A stretch of 62,575 nt of DNA from Bradyrhizobium sp. (GCF_027307225.1 NZ_DAHUXJ010000038.1:1-62575); one strand, 5' to 3'; shown: positions 43,874-51,737, counted from the stretch's first letter. Made by a program: numbers and translations. Notes: generated by a model not told the origin, from the letters alone.

Positions 43874-44653
43874 GTGACGGTCATCGATTTCACCGCCTTC
43901 ATTGGCCGCCTTGCGACCGCCTCCGGCGAAACCATCCTGCCGTTCTTCCGCACCTCCCTGGGCGTCGATAACAAAGGCGCTCACGATTTCGACCCCGTAA
44001 CAGAAGCCGACCGGGCCGCCGAAGCCGTGATGCGCCGTCTGATCCAGGCCAACTTCCCCCAGCACGGCATTGTCGGCGAGGAGTTCGGCAACGAACGCGA
44101 GGATGCCGAATATGTCTGGGTGCTGGATCCGATCGACGGCACGAAATCCTTTATCTCGGGCTTTCCAACCTGGGGCACGCTGATCGCGCTGATGCACGAG
44201 AAAATGCCGGTGTTCGGCATGATGCATCAGCCCTATGTCGGCGAACGCTTTTCCGGCGACAACGGCTCGGCGAACTATTCCGGTTCGGCCGGCCAGCGGC
44301 GCCTGGCGGTACGGCGCTGCGCCTCGCTATCGGATGCGACGCTGTTTACGACAAGCCCGCTGTTGATGAACGAGGCTGACCGGGCCACGTTCGGACGCAT
44401 TGCAGAGACCACGCGGCTGACCCGTTATGGCGGCGATTGCTATTCCTACTGCATGCTCGCGGCCGGCCATCTCGATCTCGTCATCGAAACCGAACTCAAG
44501 CCTTACGACATTGCCGCCCTCATTCCGATCATTACCGGCGCCGGCGGCATCGTGACGACCTGGGAAGGCAAGCCTGCGCAAAACGGCGGCCGCATCATCG
44601 CCGCCGGCGATCCAAGAATCCACGAAGCGGCGCTCAAGCTGCTCAACGGCTAG
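43874..44653 (+). CDS. Inositol monophosphatase / histidinol-phosphatase (SuhB/HisN family)
   Basis: GTG start (43874) after AGGGA; 259 residues. The FIG-family metal motifs are present: GEEFGNEREDAEY (Glu), YVWVLDPIDGTKSFISGFP (DPIDGT) and TELKPYDIAALIPIITGAGG with the third Asp. The enzyme hydrolyses inositol-1-phosphate, histidinol phosphate or related sugar phosphates using Mg2+. Many Rhizobiales members act as HisN. The stop TAG lies within CTAG, where hairpin element copy 6 begins, so the element sits exactly on the stop codon without changing the protein. Confidence 0.9.
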   Translation: MTVIDFTAFIGRLATASGETILPFFRTSLGVDNKGAHDFDPVTEADRAAEAVMRRLIQANFPQHGIVGEEFGNEREDAEYVWVLDPIDGTKSFISGFPTWGTLIALMHEKMPVFGMMHQPYVGERFSGDNGSANYSGSAGQRRLAVRRCASLSDATLFTTSPLLMNEADRATFGRIAETTRLTRYGGDCYSYCMLAAGHLDLVIETELKPYDIAALIPIITGAGGIVTTWEGKPAQNGGRIIAAGDPRIHEAALKLLNG

Positions 44654-44816
44654 GCGTCCAATTCCAACATTCGCATCTCACCCTCAGCAAGCGCTTTTGC
44701 GAATGCTGGAATTATAGGACTCCTTGCAAATATAGGCTTGTAGTGGAGTTTAGGATTTGACATTCGCTTTGTGAGTTCGCTGCTACTACTGTGCGAATGT
44801 CAAATCCACTCCACTA
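44650..44816. mobile_element. Paired-hairpin CTAG element, copy 6 (class G, decayed)
   Basis: Hairpins about 44650-44726 and 44740-44816. Outer feet are CTAG on the left and CTAT on the right; inner ones read CCTTG and TGTAG. Inner stems (CCAACATTCGC and TTTGACATTCGC) still pair. The left CTAG doubles as the stop codon of the inositol monophosphatase gene. It ends 11 bases before the Bug start. Confidence 0.85.
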
Positions 44817-44827
44817 TGGAAATCTCC

Positions 44828-45796
44828 ATGCGAATTCTCTGCGCCATTCTGAGCGGCTTGTCGCTGCTGCTTCCGATCGCTTCCGCCGCCGCGGAGGACT
44901 TTCCGGCGCACCAGATTCGGCTGATCGTGCCGTTCCCGCCCGGCGGGCCCAACGACATCATCGCGCGGGTGGTCGGCCAGCGCATGTCGGAGATCACCAG
45001 GCAGCCGGTCATCGTCGATAACAGAGGCGGCCAGGGTGGCGTGCTCGGCACTGAAGTACTCGCGAAGGCCGCACCCGACGGCTACACGATCGCGATTTCG
45101 AGCGCCGGCGCGCTTGCCATCAGTCCGACGATGGAAAAGGTCGCCTATGATCCGCTGAAGGACCTGCAAGCCGTCACGCTGGTGGCGAAGGTGCCGGAGA
45201 TGCTGGTGGTCGCGACCGATGTTCCGGCCAAGAACATGGCCGAGCTGGTTGCACTCGCCAAGGCGAAACCGGGAAGGCTGAATTTCGCTTCCTCCGGCCC
45301 CGGCAGCCTGCCGCATCTTGCCGGCGAAATGCTCAAGCTCACCGCCAAGATCGATATCGTGCATGTGCCCTACCGTGGCGCGGCGCCGGCCGTGAGCGAT
45401 CTGCTCGGGCAGCAGGTGCAGATGGTGTTTCTGGACCTGCCGGTCCTGCTGCCGCTGATCAGGGCCGGGAGCCTCCACGCCATCGCGCTGGCGGCGCCGC
45501 AGCGCGCGCCGACCGCCAAGGATGTCCCAACCACGACGGAAGTCGGAATGCCGGATCTGCAGGCGGAGAACTGGTACGGCATGGTCGCACCCGCCGGCAC
45601 GCCTCCCGCCATCGTCGCCAAGCTGAACCGGATCGCGACGGAAGCGATGAGCGACCCGGCCGTGAAGGAGAAGCTCGCCGTGCAGGGCGCCGAACTAATC
45701 GGCGACAGCCCGGAGCACTTTCACGCTTTCATGGAAAGCGAGATCACGCGATGGGCGACGGTGATCCAGGACGCCGGCGTCCCGACGGAGAAGTGA
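44828..45796 (+). CDS. Bug/TctC-type solute-binding protein
   Basis: 322 residues from ATG 44828 (an upstream ATG at 44816 lies at the edge of the repeat). Signal peptide ILCAILSGLSLLLPIASAAA. Marks: IRLIVPFPPGGPNDIIARVV, NRGGQGGVLGTEVLAKAAPD and VPYRGAAPAVSDLLGQQVQM. Orphan Bug protein for a carboxylic acid. The native promoter and part of the leader are replaced by element copy 6. A convergent LysR gene lies 6 bases beyond the stop. Confidence 0.9.
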   Translation: MRILCAILSGLSLLLPIASAAAEDFPAHQIRLIVPFPPGGPNDIIARVVGQRMSEITRQPVIVDNRGGQGGVLGTEVLAKAAPDGYTIAISSAGALAISPTMEKVAYDPLKDLQAVTLVAKVPEMLVVATDVPAKNMAELVALAKAKPGRLNFASSGPGSLPHLAGEMLKLTAKIDIVHVPYRGAAPAVSDLLGQQVQMVFLDLPVLLPLIRAGSLHAIALAAPQRAPTAKDVPTTTEVGMPDLQAENWYGMVAPAGTPPAIVAKLNRIATEAMSDPAVKEKLAVQGAELIGDSPEHFHAFMESEITRWATVIQDAGVPTEK

Positions 45797-45802
45797 CTCT
45801 TT

Positions 45803-46693
45803 CTACCGCGCCGCCTTGCGCAAATGCTCGACCAGAAGCCTGGCCGGCTTCGGCAGGCCCTTGAAGCTGCGGGAGCAGATCACAAGCTGCCGGTTGGCCC
45901 AGGAATCGCGGATCGCCAGCAGCGCCAGCGGCATGGATTGCGCGCACCGGCGGGCGGCGGCTTCCGGCACCACCGCCACGCCGACGCCGGCGGCGACCAT
46001 GCGGCAGATCGCATCGAAATCGCGCAAGCGGGCCCGCACGCGCAAACGCATGCCAAGCCGCGCGGCGTGCTTGCCGATGTGAATGGCGAGCGCGGTGGCA
46101 TTCGTCAGCCCGACGAAGTCGCGGTCGCCCGCCTCGATAAAGTCAATCTGGCGGCGGCCCGAAAATTCGCTTCGTTTGGGGGCGACCAGCATCAGCCGGT
46201 CTTCGCCGAAGGCAAACCGCTCGAGGTGCTCCGGCAAAGCGTGTTCGGCGGCGAAACCGAGATCGGCCGCACCGCTGAGGATCGCGCCGACAATATCGCT
46301 GCTCTCGCGCTCCTCGACGTCGAGGCTGATGTCGGGAAATTCGCGCAAGAACGCCGCCAGCGCCTTTGGGAGATGCTCCGAAAGGCCCACGGTATTGACG
46401 AGAAGATGGACGCTCGCCTTCACCCCTGACGAAAAGCCGGCGATGTCGCCCTGCATGACAGCGACATTGTGCATGATGATGCGGGCATGATCGCGCAGGC
46501 TTTCGCCGGCGGCCGTGAGTTCGATGCCGCGCCGGCGCCGCCGCACCAGCGCCACGCCAAGATCGGTCTCCAGCCCCTTGATCCGGGCGCTCGCGGATGC
46601 GAGCGCAAGATGCGCGCGCTCCGCGCCGCGGGTGATGCTGCCGCTATCGGCGACCGCAACGAAAAGCTGAAGATCGACCAGATCGAAACGCAT
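45803..46693 (-). CDS. LysR-family transcriptional regulator
   Basis: 296 residues. N-terminal winged helix: DLQLFVAVADSGSITRGAER and ALASASARIKGLETDLGVAL. The C-terminal periplasmic-binding-like effector domain follows from about residue 90 (VNTVGLSEHLPKALAAFLRE, VAAGVGVAVVPEAAA). As it is convergent with the Bug gene, it is not positioned as a divergent activator of it; the target is unknown. It could control the neighbouring TauE gene, which is across a repeat-filled 556-base gap. Confidence 0.92.
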   Translation of the reverse strand: MRFDLVDLQLFVAVADSGSITRGAERAHLALASASARIKGLETDLGVALVRRRRRGIELTAAGESLRDHARIIMHNVAVMQGDIAGFSSGVKASVHLLVNTVGLSEHLPKALAAFLREFPDISLDVEERESSDIVGAILSGAADLGFAAEHALPEHLERFAFGEDRLMLVAPKRSEFSGRRQIDFIEAGDRDFVGLTNATALAIHIGKHAARLGMRLRVRARLRDFDAICRMVAAGVGVAVVPEAAARRCAQSMPLALLAIRDSWANRQLVICSRSFKGLPKPARLLVEHLRKAAR

Positions 46694-46710
46694 TGGCGGA
46701 TTTCCTAATT

Positions 46711-46832
46711 CCTCATGGTGAGGAGCGCGTCTTCGCGCGTCTCCGGACGATACTTCGTATCGCCGGGAGAACCATGAGGCCGACGGCGCATCCTTCGAGA
46801 CGCGGCCTAACGGCCGCTCCTGAGGATGAGGG
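46711..46832. repeat. Dispersed repeat (CCTCATGGTGAGGAG family)
   Basis: CCTCATGGTGAGGAGCGCG at the left and CTCCTGAGGATGAGG at the right form outer arms, with inner ACGATACTTCGTAT pairing and an inner ACCATGAGG. A separate family from the CTAG elements. Confidence 0.7.
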
Positions 46833-46918
46833 TTCGGTGTAGCATTTTGCCTTCGTCGCGGCCGAAGGCTTATTCAATAAGCTCCAGATTGTGCCGCCGT
46901 TGCGGATCGGTCAATGTG

Positions 46919-47084
46919 CAAGTGTGGCGGTTCAGAAGTCCGCATCCATTTGTGCCGCGGGTTCGTGGTGCGGACTTCTGAACCAGTGCCACACTAGAAC
47001 AATAGGTCGGCTAGTGTCCTTTCGATTCCGAAGTTCGAAACGTGGCTCCGCAAAATGCGACGAACTTCGGAATCGGGACACTAG
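46919..47084. mobile_element. Paired-hairpin CTAG element, copy 7 (class T)
   Basis: Hairpins 46919-46997 (left foot CAAG, mutated) and 47011-47084 with spacer AACAATAGGTCGG. Its last CTAG (47081-47084) is also the first CTAG of copy 8. Confidence 0.9.
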
Positions 47085-47247
47085 TGGAGTGGATTTGACA
47101 TTCGCTCCCCACCCAGCCGCGAGCCAGGAAAGCGAATGCCAAATCCTGAACTCCACTAGAACCAATATCTGCTAGTGGTCCTTTGATTCTCACATTCGCA
47201 AAAGTGGCCGCTGAGAAGGGATGCGAATGTTAGAATCGGACCACTAA
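47081..47247. mobile_element. Paired-hairpin CTAG element, copy 8 (class G), joined to copy 7
   Basis: Hairpins 47081-47159 and 47172-47247 (right foot CTAA, mutated), spacer 12 bases. Copies 7 and 8 share one CTAG, as expected if the younger copy inserted at a terminal CTAG of the older one. The element ends two bases before the TauE start codon. Confidence 0.92.
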
Positions 47248-47249
47248 CC

Positions 47250-48005
47250 ATGCCCCACTTGCTCCTGATTTTCATTGCCGCGGTTTTCCTTCTGGCTGGC
47301 TTCGTCAAGGGCGTGATCGGGCTTGGCCTGCCGACGGTATCGATGGGATTGCTCGCGGTGGCGATGGCGCCGGCGCATGCGCTCGCGATCGTCATCGTAC
47401 CCGCCATTCTCACCAATATCTGGCAGACCTTCGCCGGCCCGTATTTCCTTGCCATCGTCAAACGGCTGTGGCCGCTGTTGCTCGGACTGGTGGTGGGCAT
47501 CTGGCTGAACGCCGACATGATGACCGGCCCCTATGCCCGCTACGGCACGGTGCTGATCGGGGTCCTGCTCGTGATCTATGCGATCATCGGCCTGCGGCGG
47601 GTTTCCATCACCGTCCGCCCGCGCGACGAGAAGTGGATCGGCGGCATCATTGGCCTTGTGACCGGGGTGATCTCGGCTGCGACCGGTGTACAGGTCGTTC
47701 CATCGATGCCCTTCATGCAGGCACTCGGCATGAAGAAGGACGAACTCATCCAGGCGCTCGGCGTGTTCTTCACGGCGGCGACGCTGGCGCAAGCCTTGAA
47801 CCTCTCGGCGGCGGGCATCCTCGACGAATCGGTCGCGGTGCCGGGCGTCATCGCGCTGGCGGCCTCATTCACCGGCATGGCGACCGGCCAGGCGATTCGC
47901 ACGCGGCTCGAGCCGGAGGCGTTTCGCCACTGGTTTCTGATTGCGATGATCCTGCTCGGAATCTATCTGGCCGTGGTAGCGAGCTACGAAATCCATTTCG
48001 CCTGA
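47250..48005 (+). CDS. Sulfite exporter TauE/SafE-family permease
   Basis: 251 residues, about seven or eight membrane helices. FLLAGFVKGVIGLGLPTVSM and GLVTGVISAATGVQVVPSMP are the two internal family repeats (GxGxxG-like). Members move sulfonates, sulfite or sulfur-containing anions; function here is unproven. The ATG is two bases after a hairpin element, and no good Shine-Dalgarno is visible, so initiation may have been weakened by the insertion. The stop is convergent with the lysE stop across 6 bases. Confidence 0.88.
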   Translation: MPHLLLIFIAAVFLLAGFVKGVIGLGLPTVSMGLLAVAMAPAHALAIVIVPAILTNIWQTFAGPYFLAIVKRLWPLLLGLVVGIWLNADMMTGPYARYGTVLIGVLLVIYAIIGLRRVSITVRPRDEKWIGGIIGLVTGVISAATGVQVVPSMPFMQALGMKKDELIQALGVFFTAATLAQALNLSAAGILDESVAVPGVIALAASFTGMATGQAIRTRLEPEAFRHWFLIAMILLGIYLAVVASYEIHFA

Positions 48006-48011
48006 TGGACA

Positions 48012-48701
48012 CTATCGCTGGGCAAGCGCAATACGTCCGCCGAGATAGATGAACAGCGCGCCAATACCGCGATTGACCCAGGCGATAGCGCGGTTGGATC
48101 CTTGCAGGCGGCCCGCGGCCCGCGCGGCGGCAATGGCCACGGCAAGGCACCACAGCGTGCCGTTGAAAATGAAGATCAGGCCGAGCGTCAGAAATGCCAG
48201 CGCCTTGTGCGGCGCATCGGCCTCGACAAATTGCGGCAGGAAGGCAAGGAAGAACATCGCGACCTTCGGATTGAGCACGTTGGTCAGCGCGCCCTGCCAG
48301 AACACACGCGAGAGCGAAACGGACATACGGTGGCGTTGATAGCTTGCGTCCGGATTCTTCGGACGCGACAGCAGCATCGTCAGTCCGACATAGCAGAGAT
48401 AGGCGGCGCCAACCCATTTCACCGCGGTAAACGCTGTCGCCGAGGCGACCAGCAGGGCCGACAGCCCAAGCGCCGCAGCAAAAACGTGGGAGAGACAACC
48501 TGTGCTGATGCCGAGCGTGGCCGCGACCCCACCACGCCATCCCATCTGCATGCTGCGGCCGACGATATAGGCGGTATCGGGACCGGGCGCGATGTTGAGC
48601 AGCAGCCCGGAGATGATGAAGAGCCAGAAATCGTGAATGCCTAGTGGAGTGGATTTGGCATTCGCTACCCACCCGGCCGCAAGCTCGAAAGCGAATGTCA
48701 A
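48012..48701 (-). CDS. LysE-family exporter interrupted by a hairpin element at codon 2
   Basis: From an in-element ATG (48701) the frame gives 229 residues; the first 20 (MTFAFELAAGWVANAKSTPL) are encoded by the element. The genuine protein begins GIHDFWLFIISGLLLNIAPG, with GPDTAYIVGRSMQMGWRGG next, typical LysE/RhtB first helices; six helices in all, and NPKVAMFFLAFLPQF is the family mark. Removing the element plus one CTAG gives ATG-CTA-GGC-ATT-CAC (native start 48807-48809), i.e. a 211-residue product. From the old ATG translation now stops after six codons. Expression depends on the new ATG. Confidence 0.88.
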   Translation of the reverse strand: MTFAFELAAGWVANAKSTPLGIHDFWLFIISGLLLNIAPGPDTAYIVGRSMQMGWRGGVAATLGISTGCLSHVFAAALGLSALLVASATAFTAVKWVGAAYLCYVGLTMLLSRPKNPDASYQRHRMSVSLSRVFWQGALTNVLNPKVAMFFLAFLPQFVEADAPHKALAFLTLGLIFIFNGTLWCLAVAIAAARAAGRLQGSNRAIAWVNRGIGALFIYLGGRIALAQR

Positions 48702-48806
48702 ATCCGAAACTCCACTAGAAACATATATTTTCTAGTGGTCCTTTGATTCTAACATTCGCGAAGTGCCCGCTGGGAGGGGATGCGAATGTTAGAATCGGAC
48801 CACTAG
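48641..48806. mobile_element. Paired-hairpin CTAG element, copy 9 (class G), inserted in lysE
   Basis: Hairpins 48641-48718 and 48732-48806 with perfect CTAGTGG...CCACTAG feet and a 13-base spacer. Flanks on the two sides join through a single CTAG to rebuild the lysE start (see that gene). The feet are the best preserved of all copies, so this is probably a recent insertion. Confidence 0.95.
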
Positions 48807-48815
48807 CATCGCGCT

Positions 48816-49763
48816 TCACCCGAACAGCGGCGTGCCCGGCACGAACGCATCGAACGCTGCCCAGAATTGCGAGCGGTAGCGATCCTGCTCTTGCAGGATT
48901 TCGTGCTTGGAGCCGGCAATGACGAGGTGCGAGCCGGCCCGCAAATGATAGGCGAATTCCTCGATCGCGGGCGTCGACACAACGGTATCGTTGCTCGCCG
49001 CCAGCATGAGGATCGGCTGGCGAATGTCCGACGGGTAGTTCATGGCGCGAAAGCCGTGCATCGCGCGGAACGCCGTATCGGCCCAGGCGACCGTCGGCGA
49101 ACCGAGGCCGAGCGTCGGATCCTCGGCGAGGATCGCGGCGTTGCGGGCATAGCGGACGGGATCGCTGGTGAGTGGATTGTTGATAAACGATCCGGTGCCG
49201 GTGAGAGCATCGCTTCCGCCGGGAGCGTAGCGGCCGCCCAGCCCGGCAAAGCGCATGGTGCGCAACAGCGCGCGCGCCGGAAACGAGGTCAGGCGGCCCG
49301 GCAGGTCGATCATCGGCCCGGTCAGCACCATGCGGTCGAACCAGCGCTTTCCCGCATGCGCGAGGCGCAGCATCACCGCGCCACCCATCGAATGGGCAAG
49401 CGCGAAGAACGGCGGTGGGCAATCGGGCAGCACCACCTGCTGCACGAACGTCTCGACATCGATGTCGTAGTCGGCGAAATCGCGAACGTAGCCCCGGCGC
49501 GGATCGCGCAGCCGCCGCGACGAATGCCCCTGCCCGCGCCAGTCGATCATGGCGACCGCAAAGCCGCGGTCGCGCAAGTCCCGCACGGTCTCGAAGTACT
49601 TTTCGATGTATTCGCTGCGACCGGTGAAAACGCAGACTGTACCTTTGCGGCCAGCCGGCGGCGCCCAGCGAGCGAACCGCAGCTCAGCGCCGTCCGGCGT
49701 CTTGATCGTGCCTGAAACGACGTCCTCAGGCACCGGATTGGCGGGAATCGACACAAGCGTCAT
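48816..49763 (-). CDS. Alpha/beta hydrolase of the lysophospholipase (Hydrolase_4) type
   Basis: Start at 49763; 315 residues. TVCVFTGRSEYIEKYFETVR and MIDWRGQGHSSRRLRDPRRG are typical of PldB/monoacylglycerol-lipase-like enzymes. The nucleophile elbow is FFALAHSMGGAVMLRLAHAG; acid in LAASNDTVVSTPA and His in VIAGSKHEILQEQDRYR. Probably a cytoplasmic lysophospholipase or acylglycerol lipase. The original lysE start lay 6 bases beyond its stop, so the two genes formed an operon before the element arrived. Confidence 0.9.
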   Translation of the reverse strand: MTLVSIPANPVPEDVVSGTIKTPDGAELRFARWAPPAGRKGTVCVFTGRSEYIEKYFETVRDLRDRGFAVAMIDWRGQGHSSRRLRDPRRGYVRDFADYDIDVETFVQQVVLPDCPPPFFALAHSMGGAVMLRLAHAGKRWFDRMVLTGPMIDLPGRLTSFPARALLRTMRFAGLGGRYAPGGSDALTGTGSFINNPLTSDPVRYARNAAILAEDPTLGLGSPTVAWADTAFRAMHGFRAMNYPSDIRQPILMLAASNDTVVSTPAIEEFAYHLRAGSHLVIAGSKHEILQEQDRYRSQFWAAFDAFVPGTPLFG

Positions 49764-49904
49764 GGAAGGAACCGATAGGCGAAAGGCGCTGAAAATCAAG
49801 GCTTCGCTGCGTCAAAACGTTCGCCGCAGGCGACTTGAAGGCGTTCGATCCATCTCCCATATCTCGTTTTGTGCAGGCCGCATCAGGCATTTTCCGTCAG
49901 AACC

Positions 49905-49993
49905 CGGGAAAAGCCGCTGAAGGCTGCACGTCAACAAGCCCGGCCCCATGGCGGGCGGGTTCACTTCAACAGTCGCTCAATGGAGGACTACTC
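49905..49993 (+). promoter_or_regulatory. ROSE-type RNA thermometer before hsp20
   Basis: The last hairpin (49971-49989) is AGTC-G-CTC, loop AATG, GAGGACT: the SD bases AGGA (49984-49987) pair with T(C)GCT (49973-49977), leaving one G bulged. U-U/C-G-C-U opposite AGGA with a bulged G is the diagnostic ROSE signature. Upstream, 49912-49925 (AGCC...GGCT) and 49932-49960 (CCCG...CGGG) can form further hairpins. Heat would open the SD of the small heat-shock gene. Left boundary estimated. Confidence 0.85.
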
Positions 49994-50467
49994 ATGCGTA
50001 CCTTTGATCTTGCCCCCTTTTACCGTTCGACCGTCGGCTTTGACCGCCTCTTTTCCCTGCTTGATCAGGCAAGCGACGGCAGCCCCGGCTATCCGCCCTA
50101 CAACATCGAGCGCACCGGCGACAACGCCTATCGCATCAGCGTAGCCGTTTCCGGCTTCTCCCTGGCCGAGCTATCGATCGTGGCGAAGGAAAACACCCTG
50201 ACGATCAAGGGCGAGAAAGTCGCCAATGAAAACGTCAAGGAAAAATCCGAAGTGCTCTATCGCGGCATCGCTGCACGGGCTTTCGAGCGCGTGTTCCAGC
50301 TCGCCGATTTCGTGATCGTGAAGAACGCTTCACTCGAGAACGGCCTGCTGCATGTCGATCTCGTCCGCGAGATTCCCGAGGCCAAGAAGCCCCGCAACAT
50401 TCCGATTGCCGCGGGTGCCGTGAGTACGCCGGTGATCGAGGGTTCGGCTAACAAGGCGGCTGCCTAA
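49994..50467 (+). CDS. Hsp20/alpha-crystallin small heat-shock protein
   Basis: 157 residues, start at 49994 with the ROSE-masked GGAGGA upstream. The alpha-crystallin core begins PPYNIERTGDNAYRISVAVS and contains LTIKGEK and YRGIAARAFERVFQLADFV, followed by the beta strand NASLENGLLHVDLVREIPE (the conserved G-L-L). This is the class A IbpA-like group typical of rhizobial multiple Hsp20 genes. Expressed on heat as a holdase oligomer that keeps unfolded proteins soluble. A strong rho-independent terminator follows 30 bases after the stop. Confidence 0.95.
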   Translation: MRTFDLAPFYRSTVGFDRLFSLLDQASDGSPGYPPYNIERTGDNAYRISVAVSGFSLAELSIVAKENTLTIKGEKVANENVKEKSEVLYRGIAARAFERVFQLADFVIVKNASLENGLLHVDLVREIPEAKKPRNIPIAAGAVSTPVIEGSANKAAA

Positions 50468-50497
50468 GCCCACCAGAAAGACGGATCAACATGAAAG

Positions 50498-50523
50498 CGC
50501 CCCGGGAAACCGGGGCGTTTTTT
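50498..50523 (+). terminator. Rho-independent terminator of hsp20
   Basis: CGCCCCGG and CCGGGGCG around the short loop GAAA form an 8-bp GC stem (50498-50517), followed by six T residues (50518-50523). Confidence 0.92.
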
Positions 50524-50534
50524 GCTTCAGGAGG

Positions 50535-51293
50535 TCACTCCAGATCCTGCACCTTCGGCATCGGCTGGGTCGCCTGAATGACTGGCGCGGCCGGCTTGGC
50601 CGCTATCGGCGCCGCTGCAGCCGGCGGCGTTTCCGCAGGCTTCATCTGCACGGCGGCCGACTGTTGCGGAGGCGCCGGTGGCGTGGGTTTCGCGGCCACA
50701 GGCGGCTCGGCCGCGGGCCTCGATGGCGCAGCCTTCGGCATGGGTACCGACGACGGCGTACGGCTTGCCATCTTCGGCGTGGCCGGCGGACGGGCATCGA
50801 GACGGGTCATCGGTTCCAGCGGCCCATACGCAGGCCGGGGCGGCGGGGCTCCGTAGTAGCCGTCACGATCGCCGCCGTAGCCGCTAAATCTATCGGCCGG
50901 TACGAAGCGCACGATCCGCCCGTCGCGTGCGTCGATGACGAGATGGCCATCGTCGCCGCGCCGGTCGATCGCCGAGATCGAATACAGAAAGCCACGCAGG
51001 CGCGGCGCACCGAGCGGGGAGAAGCCGTTCTCGCGCAGAACCGCATAAACTTCGCGTGGCGGCAGCAGCGAAGGGCCAGGTCCGCCATATCCGTAGCCGT
51101 AGCCGTTTCCATAGTCCGGCGCGCCATAGATGGCGCGTGGCGGGGGTCGCGGCGCATCGGCGTAAGGCCCGCTGAGATCGGAGGCAGCGGTGTAGCCGGT
51201 GCTGCCCGCGTTCTGCGGTGCCCCTTGTGCGTTTGCGGCCGTGGCGGCCAGCAACAGCCCGACCGAGATGGTCCACCCTCTCAACGCCTTCAT
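50535..51293 (-). CDS. Exported Pro/Ala-rich protein of unknown function
   Basis: Start at 51293 after AGGAGCGGAAA; 252 residues. Signal peptide ISVGLLLAATAANAQGAPQN. The N-terminal part has GNGYGYGYGGPGPSLLPPRE, then a compact segment (EVYAVLRENGFSPLGAPRLR, SAIDRRGDDGHLVIDARDGR) that may be a small PepSY-like or DUF domain, then a long Pro/Ala tail. Probably a periplasmic or surface protein. It converges on the hsp20 terminator. Confidence 0.75.
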   Translation of the reverse strand: MKALRGWTISVGLLLAATAANAQGAPQNAGSTGYTAASDLSGPYADAPRPPPRAIYGAPDYGNGYGYGYGGPGPSLLPPREVYAVLRENGFSPLGAPRLRGFLYSISAIDRRGDDGHLVIDARDGRIVRFVPADRFSGYGGDRDGYYGAPPPRPAYGPLEPMTRLDARPPATPKMASRTPSSVPMPKAAPSRPAAEPPVAAKPTPPAPPQQSAAVQMKPAETPPAAAAPIAAKPAAPVIQATQPMPKVQDLE

Positions 51294-51569
51294 TTTCCGC
51301 TCCTGTGATGCTCTCGCCTGGAGAGCCCGGTCCGCCCTCATCCCGGAGGCCGAATTTCATCGCGGATTCCGGCGGACCTTGGGCGACATCGCGGCGTGGT
51401 TGCCGCAAAATCCGGACCGCACGCCGCCCCCGTCCTTCGCGGCCTGTGCAGAACAGCTTGGCGGGCGACTTTCACATGCTTGTGTGATAGATAAAAATTT
51501 GGCATGGTCCTAGTTAGGACAGGAGTACTGTCTTAATTTCGGCCGCAAGCCCGGCATTGGCTTGCTGCG
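51294..51569. other. Intergenic region with short palindromes
   Basis: Contains GACAG-N5-CTGTC (51520-51534) and the hairpin GCAAGCC-N7-GGCTTGC (51545-51565). These are short and could be chance or small operators. No gene or named repeat is recognised before element copy 10. Confidence 0.4.
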
Positions 51570-51737
51570 CTAGTGTCCCGGTTATTACATTCGTATCCTT
51601 TCGCGTAAGGTTCGTTTACGAACGTCAGAACCGAAGGGACACTAGCTAATACAAGCTTCTAGTGTGGTTTTGGATTTGACATTCGCATCTGAGGACTCGC
51701 TGCGACACTGAAGCGAATGTCAAATCCACCACACTAG
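51570..51737. mobile_element. Paired-hairpin CTAG element, copy 10 (class T), upstream of gltB
   Basis: Hairpins 51570-51645 and 51659-51737 with CTAGTGT...ACACTAG feet and a 13-base spacer. Inner arms are ATTACATTCGTATC / ACGAACGTCAG and TTTGACATTCGC / GCGAATGTCAAA. It lies about 200 bases upstream of the gltB start and could alter its promoter or leader. Confidence 0.92.

Noticed and set aside
4487..51737. Possibility that the paired hairpins form a CRISPR array or simple terminators
   Set aside because: Spacing is irregular over tens of kilobases, no regular repeat-spacer pattern or cas gene exists, and they lack U-runs; the CTAG junctions show insertion instead.
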